Source: Streptomyces sp. NBC_00878 (GTDB lineage: Bacteria > Actinomycetota > Actinomycetes > Streptomycetales > Streptomycetaceae). From it: DNA of 64,000 nucleotides. A model generated the notes under the pieces. It ran no database searches, had not been told where the DNA came from, and saw only the letters and a list, made by a program, of their open reading frames with translations. Position numbers and translations under genes: made by a program. Positions 9,501-16,156 of the stretch are shown here, piece after piece (the stretch's first letter is position 1; each line of letters opens with the position of its first letter). Where the stretch lies: assembly GCF_026341515.1 (NCBI RefSeq), contig NZ_JAPEOK010000001.1:4712001-4776000 (forward strand), given 5' to 3'.

Positions 9501-9763
9501 TTGGCGGCGACGAGGACGCCGCCGCGGAGGGTGAGCCTGAGCCGGCCGGGCACTCCGGCCCGGGCGGCGGCGTCGGCGGCGTTCTGCGCGAGCTCGACCA
9601 CCAGCCGGTCCCGGTAGCCGCCGAGGACCAGGTCCTCCTCGGCGTTGGCGTCCTCACGGAACCGGGCCGGGCTCGTCGCCCAGGCGTCCAGCACGCCGCG
9701 CCGAAGCCGCGCCGTCCCGAACGGGTCCGCGCCCTCGGCAGCCGGCCGCACGAACTTGCTCAC
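6596..9763 (-). CDS. Sacsin/Hsp90-type GHKL ATPase, 1055 residues
   Basis: A large cytoplasmic protein with an N-terminal Hsp90-like ATP-binding domain. The N-box is 'LVVELAQNAADAAARAG' at about residues 54-70, the Asp box reads 'VAANTGAPLDATG', and the G2 region is 'GRFGVGFAAVLAVTD'. The order matches the sacsin N-terminal ATPase family rather than HtpG, and about 800 residues of helical repeat-like sequence follow, including acidic 'GDEDGDGDEDDDSDLPE'. The role of this actinobacterial family is unknown; a chaperone-like function is inferred from homology only. It is a single-gene unit. The acidic run and the length are normal for the family. Confidence 0.85.
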   Translation of the reverse strand: MSKFVRPAAEGADPFGTARLRRGVLDAWATSPARFREDANAEEDLVLGGYRDRLVVELAQNAADAAARAGVPGRLRLTLRGGVLVAANTGAPLDATGVESLSTLRASAKRDDHDSAVGRFGVGFAAVLAVTDEPALVGRHGGVRWSLAEARELATDTARHSPGLGDELRRRDGHVPLLRLPFAAEGTAPDPYDSAVILPLRDATAEDLAERLLDGVDDALLLALPGLEEVVVEARDGSVRTIRRRPDADTDGDVVVEDSRDGTTRWRTVSAHGALEPVLLADRPVEERLRPHWSVTWAVPVDADGTPAKPRTSPVVHAPTPSDEPLGVPALLIASLPLDTTRRHAAPGPLTDFLVQRAADAYTELLAGWRPVTTGIIGLVPGALGQGELDGALRQAILDRLPRTAFLPPAVEPTGDEDGDGDEDDDSDLPEALRPRDAEVVEGAGAETVRVLAEVLPSLLPAGLERRVELRTLGVARVPLTEAIDRLAGLEKDPEWWRRLYDSLAGVDPDRLTGLPVPLADGRTTIGPRQVLLPADDGERAAPEALVRLARLGLKVAHPDAAHPLLEKLGALPATPRAVLTTPQVRAAVAASLDDDGGAWDEDAPDAEELADTVLALVRDARLEPGDEPWLGALALPDEEGELAPAGELVLPGSPFAQVMREDELASVDAELAERWGEQPLAACGVLADFALVRATDVVLDPDELEPREGEFAEPDDAGLLDAVDVWCEDVLDRLPDLPVPPVATEIIAVRDLDLVDDDRWPQALALLSRPPLRDALTQPVRMLLPDGTHEIVRSYTAWWLRGHPVLGGRRPAGLRAEGGDPLLHGLYDPADATGFDDEQVLRALGVRTSVAALLSEPGGAAELLDRLADPDREVTAAQLHALYSALADLDPEQVTLPDELRAVVDGRVTVVDAADAVVVDSPDLLPFTTGTPLLPVRPSHAADLAELFQVRRLSDSVTGEVTSEGTEHDVPESVRVLLGPATPTTYVEHEELFVDATELDWRRTRDGVLHAATLEGVAAGLAWSAGQWPRRFEVAALLEDPSRTEELERDRWFD

Positions 9764-9949
9764 GGTTCACTCTCCCTCTCACGTTGTGCGGCCGCACACG
9801 GTGGCTCGGTCGCGGCAAGAAGGTACCGCGGGTTCCCTTGCAGGGGGCTCCGCGGGAAGGGCGGTCCTGGCCTGCGGGCCGGTGGGGGTTGCTCGCGCAG
9901 TTCCCCGCGCCCCTAAAAGACAAGGCCCGGGCCGTACCGCCTGCTTTTC

Positions 9950-10105
9950 AGGGGCGCGGGGCTGTGACATTTGCGGCTCCGCCGCGATGGGGGTCCCCCC
10001 GCTCATGGGGGTCCCCCCGCTCATGGGGGTCCCCCCGCTCGAGCGAAGCCGAGAGTGGGGGAGAAGCCGAGAGTGGGGGAGCGACCAGCCCCCACCGGCC
10101 CGCAG
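9950..10105 (+). repeat. Composite intergenic repeat, copy A
   Basis: A block that starts GGGGCGCGGGGCTGTGACAT, continues with the palindromic GCGGCTCCGCCGC, then three copies of the 18-mer ATGGGGGTCCCCCCGCTC, then GAGCGAAGCCGAGAGTGGGG with a second 18-bp copy of the GAAGCCGAGAGTGGGGGA unit, and ends GCGACCAGCCCCCACCGG. The same block occurs inverted at 54571-54700 with only two copies of the first unit. It occupies most of the 376-bp gap 9764-10139; a related shorter piece lies at 9882-9920. Confidence 0.9.
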
Positions 10106-10139
10106 GTCACAAACAAGCCGGCGGCAGCCAAGTGGCAGC

Positions 10140-11063
10140 CTAGGAGTGACCGAACTCCGATGACGGTTCGTCCGGGCCCACCGACACCGACCCCGAGTCC
10201 GGCGACGGACGAAGTGGGAACGGGTCCACCCGGGTCTCGTCGATCACCGGCGGAGCGGGACGGGCCGGTTTGGGCATGACCGCGGCCTCCGAGTGGCCGC
10301 CACACCCGTACGACAGCGACACCACACGCCCGTCCGCCGGCGAGAACTCATTCGCGCACACACCGAACGCCTGTCCGAGCGAGCCCCCGATGGGGTTCAG
10401 GAAGCCACAGCTGAGGCACGTCGCGGGAGCGGCCTGGGCCATCGCGGTCTTGGGCCCGTACGACTCCTCCCAGCGGTCCGCGGCGACATGCAGCCCGTAC
10501 CGCGACAGCACCCGCGCCCGCCGCATCCCGAGCTCCTCGGCGACGGAGGCGATCGATCCGCGGGTCGGCACGGCCGGCAGCGCGGCCGGCGTCCCGGCCG
10601 TGACCTCGGCGTCCTCCGCCTCCACGAGCTCGGCCATCTCCTCGGAGATCGGCGAGTTCGGCGCGGGCTCGTCCTCGCCGGAGAACCCCGCCTCCAGGCG
10701 CAGATCCTCCGCGTCCGTGGGCAGCAGGTCCCCCGGGCCCATGTCGCCGGGCCGGAGCCGCTCGCTCCACGGCACCCACTCGGGCGCCTGCAACGCGTCC
10801 GGGCCGGGCAGCAGCACCGTCTCGTCGAGGGTGACGACCTTCGCCCGCGAGGCCCGGGCCACGGTCACGGCCCAGCGCCACCCGCGGTAGCCCATCTCCT
10901 TGCACTCGAAAAAGTGCGTGACGACACGATCCCCTTCGCCGACCGTCCCCGCGTGCTCCCCTACGACGCCGGGCGCGGCGGCCTCCTCGGCAGCGGCCCG
11001 GGCGAGGTCGACGGCCTCTGCACAAAGACGGTCGGGGGTTCGGCTTCGCGTTGTCGCGCTCAC
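10140..11063 (-). CDS. DUF3027 family protein
   Basis: A 307-residue protein. GTG at 11063 is chosen over a longer frame because AGGAGAG lies about 9 nt upstream and the family begins near 'TTRSRTPDRLCAEAVDLARA'. 'HFFECKEMGYRGWRWAVTVA' at about 72-91 is the best-conserved stretch of DUF3027. Near the C terminus 'CLSCGFLNPIGGSLGQ' followed by 'GVCANEF' and 'SYGCGGHSE' forms a four-Cys cluster that could bind zinc. The middle is acidic and the end Pro-rich. Function is unknown; the family is an actinobacterial core protein. Confidence 0.85.
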   Translation of the reverse strand: MSATTRSRTPDRLCAEAVDLARAAAEEAAAPGVVGEHAGTVGEGDRVVTHFFECKEMGYRGWRWAVTVARASRAKVVTLDETVLLPGPDALQAPEWVPWSERLRPGDMGPGDLLPTDAEDLRLEAGFSGEDEPAPNSPISEEMAELVEAEDAEVTAGTPAALPAVPTRGSIASVAEELGMRRARVLSRYGLHVAADRWEESYGPKTAMAQAAPATCLSCGFLNPIGGSLGQAFGVCANEFSPADGRVVSLSYGCGGHSEAAVMPKPARPAPPVIDETRVDPFPLRPSPDSGSVSVGPDEPSSEFGHS

Positions 11064-11440
11064 TGGTATCGCTTCTCTCCTACGCCGTCTCACGAGTGCG
11101 CCGTCCCTCGACGGGGGTGCGGACGGAGCGGACCGGAGGGCCGCGTCGACGTCCGCGCCCGATCGCACTCGGGCGCACCTACGTCATCCATTCTGCGGGA
11201 TGGCCGAGAGGCGCGCGGCCGAGAACTACCACCGCGGGCGCGCTACGCACGCTACCCTCTCACCGGCGCTTGGCCTACACCGGCGGTCTCTTCACCGCTT
11301 CGCGGCGTGGCCTTTGTCCACTCCACGGCCCGCTCCACGGCCGAATCCTGCCGCACCGCGACAGAACTCACAGCGTCCACCCAGCCCCTATACGCGCGGT
11401 AACCGCGCTACACACCCCGTTCTCGGGGCACTATTGCGGG

Positions 11441-12862
11441 GTGGCAGCCGCGAGGTCGCCCCAAGGTGCGACCGGGATCGGTGGCGCCGGGGCGGGACGG
11501 ACAGGCGGATCGGGCCCGGTTCGCGGGGCCGTCCGTTCCGTCGGGCGTGCCCTGCACCTGCCGTTCACGGGAACGGCGAAGGGCATCAGAAAGGCGACCC
11601 ACGCGCACGGCGCGGGTGAGTCGGGCCTCGGCAAACTGATCGAACTGCACGGGGTGAACGGCGCCGGCGACATGCTGATCACCGTCGCCCTCGCCTCCAC
11701 GGTCTTCTTCTCGGTCCCGACGGACGAGGCCCGCGGCCGGGTGGCGCTCTACCTCGCGATCACGATGGCGCCGTTCGCACTCCTCGCCCCGGTCATCGGG
11801 CCGCTCCTGGACCGCCTCCCGCACGGCCGCCGGGCCGCGATGGCGGGCGCGTTCATCGCCCGCGCGTTCATGGCCCTGCTGCTGTCGAGCGCGGTCGTCA
11901 CGGGCAGCATCGAGCTGTATCCGGCGGCACTCGGGGTCCTGGTGGCGTCGAAGGCGTACGGCGTGGTCAGAAGCGCCGTGGTGCCCCGGCTCCTGCCGCC
12001 CGGGTTCTCCCTGGTCAAGGCGAACTCGCGGGTCACGCTTGGCGGCCTCCTCGCCACCGGTGTGGCCGCCCCGATCGGGGCGGGGCTCCAGGCACTCGGA
12101 CCGCGCTATCCGCTCTACGGCGCCTTCCTGATCTTCGTGGCGGGTACGTTCCTGTCGTTCCAGCTCCCGCACAAGGTCGACTCGGCCAAGGGCGAGGACA
12201 AGGCCCTGCTCGCCGCGGACGAGCAGCACCTGCACGGGCCGCACCTGAAACCGCCGAAGCGGCCGGGCCTGCGTACGGTCGGCACGGCGGTCACGCACGC
12301 GCTCGTCGCGAACGCGTCGCTGCGCTGCCTCTCCGGGTTCCTGATCTTCTTCCTCGCGTTCCTGCTGCGCGAGCATCCGCTGGCCGGTGCGAGCGCGGCG
12401 GTTTCCCTGGCCATGGTGGGCATCGCGGCGGGCGTGGGCAACGCGCTCGGTACGGCGGTCGGGGCGGCGCTGCGGACCCGGGCTCCGGAGCTGATCATCG
12501 TGACGGTGATCGCGGTGGTGCTGGCGGTCGCGATCACTGCGGCGGTGTTCTTCGGGGTGATCCTGGTGGCGATACTCGCCGCGTTCGCCGGGTTCGCGCA
12601 GGCGCTGTCCAAGCTGTCGCTGGACGCGCTGATCCAGCGGGATGTGCCGGAACTGGTCCGGACGTCGGCGTTCGCGCGTTCGGAGACCATCCTGCAGATG
12701 GCGTGGGTGGTCGGCGGGGCGATCGGTATCGCGCTGCCGCTCAACGGCACGCTGGGGCTGTCGGTGGCCGCCGGGATCGTCGCGGCCGGCTGGCTCACCA
12801 CGGTCCGCGGGCTGCTGACCACGGCCCGCCGCGGGGGGCGGCAGCACGCGCGGGTGGCGTGA
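11441..12862 (+). CDS. MFS transporter, 12-helix
   Basis: A 473-residue major facilitator protein. GTG at 11441 follows GCGGG and gives the usual start 'VAAARSPQGATGIGG'. After a glycine-rich tail and 'LIELHGVNGAGDMLITVALA' come twelve helices; the loop 2-3 signature is 'IGPLLDRLPHGRR'. A soluble loop with 'LKPPKRPGLRTVG' separates the two halves. It is divergent from the DUF3027 gene. The 377-bp gap between them (11064-11440) shows G+C-rich sequence without a clear promoter match or dyad. No substrate clue is present. Confidence 0.85.
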   Translation: MAAARSPQGATGIGGAGAGRTGGSGPVRGAVRSVGRALHLPFTGTAKGIRKATHAHGAGESGLGKLIELHGVNGAGDMLITVALASTVFFSVPTDEARGRVALYLAITMAPFALLAPVIGPLLDRLPHGRRAAMAGAFIARAFMALLLSSAVVTGSIELYPAALGVLVASKAYGVVRSAVVPRLLPPGFSLVKANSRVTLGGLLATGVAAPIGAGLQALGPRYPLYGAFLIFVAGTFLSFQLPHKVDSAKGEDKALLAADEQHLHGPHLKPPKRPGLRTVGTAVTHALVANASLRCLSGFLIFFLAFLLREHPLAGASAAVSLAMVGIAAGVGNALGTAVGAALRTRAPELIIVTVIAVVLAVAITAAVFFGVILVAILAAFAGFAQALSKLSLDALIQRDVPELVRTSAFARSETILQMAWVVGGAIGIALPLNGTLGLSVAAGIVAAGWLTTVRGLLTTARRGGRQHARVA

Positions 12863-12904
12863 CCCGGCGCCGCGGACAACGGCCTTTTTTCGCCCCCGCC
12901 GCCC

Positions 12905-13012
12905 CTACCCATTCCCGTCCCTTACTCGGGGGCCAGCCCCCGAACCCCCGCTCCTCAAACGCCGGAGGGGCTGAAATACCCGGCCCGTCCAACGCTTGAG
13001 GACGGGTGCGGC
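12905..13012. repeat. Streptomyces intergenic repeat with hairpin potential
   Basis: The segment carries the common motif GAACCCCCGCTCCTCAAACG followed by CCGGAGGGGCTGAAAT and then CCAACGCTTGAGGACGGG, and GGGGCCAGCCCC is a short dyad. CTCAAACG and CGCTTGAG can pair across the middle. It probably acts as a bidirectional terminator after the MFS gene; that role is inferred. Confidence 0.55.
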
Positions 13013-13070
13013 ACGCCGCGTACCCCACCCGCGTAGCCCGGGGGCCGAGGCCTCCCGATAGCCTTTGTCC

Positions 13071-13559
13071 ATGAGCTCCCAGCGTCCCCTCGCGCGCCGT
13101 CGCCGCGCCGTCGCCGCCGTCGGCGCCGTTTCCGCCGGACTTCTCGTCCTGTCCGCCTGTGACAAGCCGACGCCGATGGCCACCGTCACGATCGGCAACG
13201 ACTCGGTCAGCACCGAGGCCGAGTGCTACAAGGACGGCGAGAACATCGGCCGCGCGGAGGTCGCCAAGTGCGCCCTCAAGAAGGCCTCCGACACGATCAG
13301 CGTCCCGCAGGGCGAGACCCTGCGCATCGGTGTCGACCCGGAGATCGCGGACGAGGGCTGGGCCCTGTGGATCAACGGACAGCGGGTCACCGAGCCGTTC
13401 AAGAAGACGTACTACGCCTTCGAGGGCGTCGACCTCTTCGCCGGCCAGCAGGGCCAGGCCGCCCCCAAGACGCTGAACATCAGCATCGTCCAGCAGGACA
13501 AGGCCGACTCGAAGTTCGCGGGCGTCTGGAACTTCAAGCTCGAAAACGCCGACGCTTGA
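13071..13559 (+). CDS. DUF2771-type lipoprotein
   Basis: A 162-residue secreted lipoprotein. A basic N terminus ('RPLARRRRAVA') precedes a hydrophobic stretch and the lipobox 'LSAC', with the acylated Cys at position 30, so it is anchored to the outer face of the membrane. The mature part has a Cys pair ('AECYKDG', 'AKCALKK') and a beta-rich fold ending 'FAGVWNFKLENADA'. This matches the DUF2771 lipoproteins of Streptomyces, whose function is unknown. The ATG at 13071 is preferred to a TTG six bases earlier. The futalosine hydrolase gene follows 19 bp downstream and is probably co-transcribed. Confidence 0.85.
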   Translation: MSSQRPLARRRRAVAAVGAVSAGLLVLSACDKPTPMATVTIGNDSVSTEAECYKDGENIGRAEVAKCALKKASDTISVPQGETLRIGVDPEIADEGWALWINGQRVTEPFKKTYYAFEGVDLFAGQQGQAAPKTLNISIVQQDKADSKFAGVWNFKLENADA

Positions 13560-13578
13560 GCCGCCTGATCCGCCGCGC

Positions 13579-14376
13579 ATGCGTGTCCTCGTAGCCACCG
13601 CGGTCCTCGTCGAACGGGACGCGGTGGCCGCGGCGTTCGCGCCCTCGACGGCCAAGGAGTACGCGATTCCGGGGGCGAGCCTGGCCCGGGTGACGCCCTC
13701 CGCGGGCTCCTCCGTCCCCGTCCCCGTCTTCGATCTGCTCGCCGCGGGCGTGGGTCCGGCTGCCGCCGCCGCGGCGACCGCCGCCGCGCTCACCGCGGCC
13801 GCTCTGACCGAAGAACCGCACGGGCCGCATGGATCACACGACCCGCACAAGCCGTACGGGCCGTACGGGCCGTACGACCTCGTCGTCTCCACCGGTATCG
13901 GGGGCGGCTTCCAGCCCCACGCGCCCGTCGGATCGCTCGTCCTCGCCGACGAGATCACCGCGGCGGACCTCGGCGCCGAGACCGCGGAGGGGTTCGTCCC
14001 GGTCACCGAACTGGGCTTCGGGGCCGTCACCCACCGCCCGCCGGAATCACTCGTACGAGAGGTCGCGGCCCGGACGGAAGCGCTTACCGGAGCCGTCCTC
14101 ACCGTCAACACCGTGACCGGCAGCGCCGGACGCGCCGCCGAGCTGCGCCGGCGTCATCCGCGGGCGCTCGCCGAGGCGATGGAGGGGTTCGGGGTCGCGG
14201 AGGCCGCCGCCGCACACGGCGTACCCGTGCTGGAACTCCGTGCCGTGTCCAACCCCGTGGGCCCCCGCGACCGCGCCGCCTGGCGGATCGGAGACGCGCT
14301 CGCGGCGCTCACCGGGGCGTTCGGGAAGCTCGCGCCCGCACTGGAGAGTTGGAACCCACATGACCGCACACAATGA
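13579..14376 (+). CDS. mqnB: Futalosine hydrolase
   Basis: A 265-residue nucleoside phosphorylase-fold enzyme that cleaves futalosine to dehypoxanthine futalosine and hypoxanthine in the futalosine route to menaquinone. Visible motifs are 'MRVLVATAVLVERDAV', 'LLAAGVGPAAAAAA', 'VVSTGIGGGF', 'VLADEI' and 'AEAMEGFGVAEAA' near the end, where the Glu is the purine-ribosyl binding residue of the fold. An odd stretch of Gly-Pro-His/Tyr repeats (about residues 76-94), made from GGGCCGTAC units in the DNA, lengthens a surface loop before strand 'YDLVVSTGIG'. It overlaps mqnD by 17 bp, which implies translational coupling. Confidence 0.92.
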   Translation: MRVLVATAVLVERDAVAAAFAPSTAKEYAIPGASLARVTPSAGSSVPVPVFDLLAAGVGPAAAAAATAAALTAAALTEEPHGPHGSHDPHKPYGPYGPYDLVVSTGIGGGFQPHAPVGSLVLADEITAADLGAETAEGFVPVTELGFGAVTHRPPESLVREVAARTEALTGAVLTVNTVTGSAGRAAELRRRHPRALAEAMEGFGVAEAAAAHGVPVLELRAVSNPVGPRDRAAWRIGDALAALTGAFGKLAPALESWNPHDRTQ

Positions 14377-15256
14377 GACCGACACCGGGATCGGTCCCGG
14401 GACTGGGACCGGCGCCGAGCCGCTGAAGATCGCGTACTCGCCCTGTCCGAACGACACCTTCGTCTTCGACGCCTGGGCGCACGGCCGGATCCCGGGCGCG
14501 CCCGCGCTGGACGTGACCTTCGCGGACATCGACATCACCAACGGCATGGCGGAACGCGGTGAGTTCGACGTCCTGAAGGTGTCGTACGCCGTCCTGCCGT
14601 ACGTCCTGGACGAATGGGCGCTGCTGCCCTGCGGAGGCGCGCTGGGGCGGGGCTGCGGGCCGCTGGTGCTGACCCGGGAGCCCGGCGTGGACCTCACCGG
14701 GCGCACGGTCGCCGTGCCGAGCGAGAGGTCGACCGCGTACCTGCTGTTCCGCCTGTGGACCGCGGACATCGTGCCCGACGGGGTCGGCGAGATCGTGGTC
14801 ATGCCGTTCCACGAGATCATGCCCGCGGTACGGGACGGCAAGGTGGACGCGGGTCTGGTGATCCACGAAGCGCGCTTCACGTACCAGAACTACGGGCTGC
14901 ACAAGCTCGCGGACATGGGCGAGCACTGGGAGTCGACGACGGGGCTGCCGATCCCGCTCGGCGCGATCATCGCCAAGCGGTCGCTGGGCGAGGACACACT
15001 GCGGCTGCTCGCCGAATCCGCGCGAGCGTCCGTACGGGAGGCCTGGGACGATCCCGAGGCGTCACGGCCGTATGTGATGGAGCACGCCCAGGAGATGGAC
15101 GTCTCCGTCGCGAACCAGCACATCGGCCTGTACGTCAACGAGTTCACGGCCGACCTCGGCGAGGACGGCTACGCGGCGGTCCGCGGGCTGCTCACGCGCG
15201 CGGCGGCCGAGGGGCTGGTTCCGCCCCTCGGACCGGACGCGCTCGCGTTCCCGTAG
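14360..15256 (+). CDS. mqnD: 1,4-dihydroxy-6-naphthoate synthase
   Basis: A 298-residue periplasmic-binding-protein-fold enzyme that converts cyclic dehypoxanthine futalosine to 1,4-dihydroxy-6-naphthoate, the ring precursor of menaquinone. Signature segments are 'KIAYSPCPNDTFVFDAWAHG' (about 22-41), 'LKVSYAVLPYVLDEWALLPC', 'GRTVAVPSERSTAYLLFRLW' and 'DAGLVIHEARFTYQ' with the conserved His of 'VIHE'. The ATG at 14360 lies inside the end of mqnB, so the two are translated together. mqnA and mqnC are not in this window. Confidence 0.93.
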   Translation: MTAHNETDTGIGPGTGTGAEPLKIAYSPCPNDTFVFDAWAHGRIPGAPALDVTFADIDITNGMAERGEFDVLKVSYAVLPYVLDEWALLPCGGALGRGCGPLVLTREPGVDLTGRTVAVPSERSTAYLLFRLWTADIVPDGVGEIVVMPFHEIMPAVRDGKVDAGLVIHEARFTYQNYGLHKLADMGEHWESTTGLPIPLGAIIAKRSLGEDTLRLLAESARASVREAWDDPEASRPYVMEHAQEMDVSVANQHIGLYVNEFTADLGEDGYAAVRGLLTRAAAEGLVPPLGPDALAFP

Positions 15257-15302
15257 AAGTACAAGTAGAACCTGACGGGACCAGGGACCAGGGACCAGGG
15301 CC

Positions 15303-15686
15303 CTAGACGTCCAACTGGTCCGCCACCGCGCGGAGCAGGCCCGCGATCTTCGCGCCGGAGGCCTTGTCGGGGTAGCGGCCCCTCTCCAGCATGGGCGTGA
15401 TGTTTTCGAGGAGGGTCGTCAAGTCCTGCACGATGGACGCGAGTTCGTCCGGCTTGCGGCGCTGGGCAGCCGCGACCGATGGGGTGGGGTCCAGGATCGT
15501 CACCGAAAGCGCCTGGTCACCGCGCTGCCCGGCGACCACGCCGAACTCCACGCGCTGACCCGGCTTGAGAACATCGACTCCGGAGGGCAGGACCGAGGAA
15601 TGAACGAAGACGTCGCCGCCGTCGTCGCGGGAGAGAAAGCCGAAGCCCTTCTCACTGTTGAACCACTTGACCTTGCCAGTCGGCAA
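15303..15686 (-). CDS. Cold-shock domain protein with C-terminal helical extension
   Basis: A 127-residue protein. Residues 1-67 are a classical cold-shock OB fold with RNP1 'KGFGFLSRD' and RNP2 'DVFVHSSVL', which binds single-stranded RNA/DNA. A 60-residue extension follows ('LASIVQDLTTLLENITPMLE', '...ADQLDV'), predicted helical and typical of the longer Streptomyces cold-shock proteins. I use the TTG at 15686 because AGGGAG ends 8 nt before it; a GTG at 15695 overlaps that box. It faces mqnD tail to tail. Confidence 0.9.
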   Translation of the reverse strand: MPTGKVKWFNSEKGFGFLSRDDGGDVFVHSSVLPSGVDVLKPGQRVEFGVVAGQRGDQALSVTILDPTPSVAAAQRRKPDELASIVQDLTTLLENITPMLERGRYPDKASGAKIAGLLRAVADQLDV

Positions 15687-15786
15687 AGCACACACTCCCT
15701 CGATCACTCCCGGACGGACCCGGACGCCGGTTGAACTGCCGCGACGAACCACCTTACCGGGGGTCTCTCCAACCCAACACGCCTTA

Positions 15787-15868
15787 AAACGAGACTGAGC
15801 CCCCGCCTGTGGCGGCAGAGGCTCAAAGTAGTGGGGAAAGTGTGAGGGGCTACCCGACGTGCGGGTAG
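15787..15868. promoter_or_regulatory. Two hairpins upstream of the cold-shock gene
   Basis: GAGCCCCCGCC...GGCGGCAGAGGCTC and the perfect 7-bp stem CTACCCG-ACGTG-CGGGTAG (15850-15868) lie in the 470-bp gap between the cold-shock gene (minus strand) and the nuclease-like gene (plus strand). They could be the structured 5' leader of the cold-shock mRNA or part of a small RNA; the sequence alone does not decide. The remainder of the gap to 16156 shows no gene and no convincing promoter. Confidence 0.4.
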
Positions 15869-16156
15869 AGGGTGGCGACCATCACCGTAAAAGAGAACTT
15901 GCCCTCCCCACACGCAAAGGGCTTTCCCTCCCTCATGCAGTCAAGAGCGGAGAGGAGACCAGGACGCTTACAGCGCTACAGCAGGGCATCGGACCCGCCA
16001 GTACCAAGGCCCACTTATTTCCTTCGGGATCCGTAGTGGTTGTGCCATCCGTTGCCGTCGTGCCGGGTGCCCGTCGTATGTGGGTGCGCAGATCGAATGC
16101 GTGACCTTTTCGTGGAGGTGTCGTTGATCGGATGACAGCACTGCGGGTGTGAGGGG

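Noticed and set aside
5483..9916. A 1477-residue open frame on the plus strand
   Set aside because: It is the antisense shadow of the sacsin/Hsp90-like gene and the secreted protein; its composition is Gly/Arg/Val-rich without domains, as expected from high-GC third positions.
11051..11440. Extended N terminus for the MFS transporter (603-residue frame)
   Set aside because: The extra 130 residues lack any domain, overlap the divergent gene's promoter, and a GTG at 11441 gives the normal family start.
15787..15960. Riboswitch, 6C RNA or tRNA-like structure upstream of the cold-shock gene
   Set aside because: The stems are short and no conserved box of a known class is recognisable; only hairpins were recorded.
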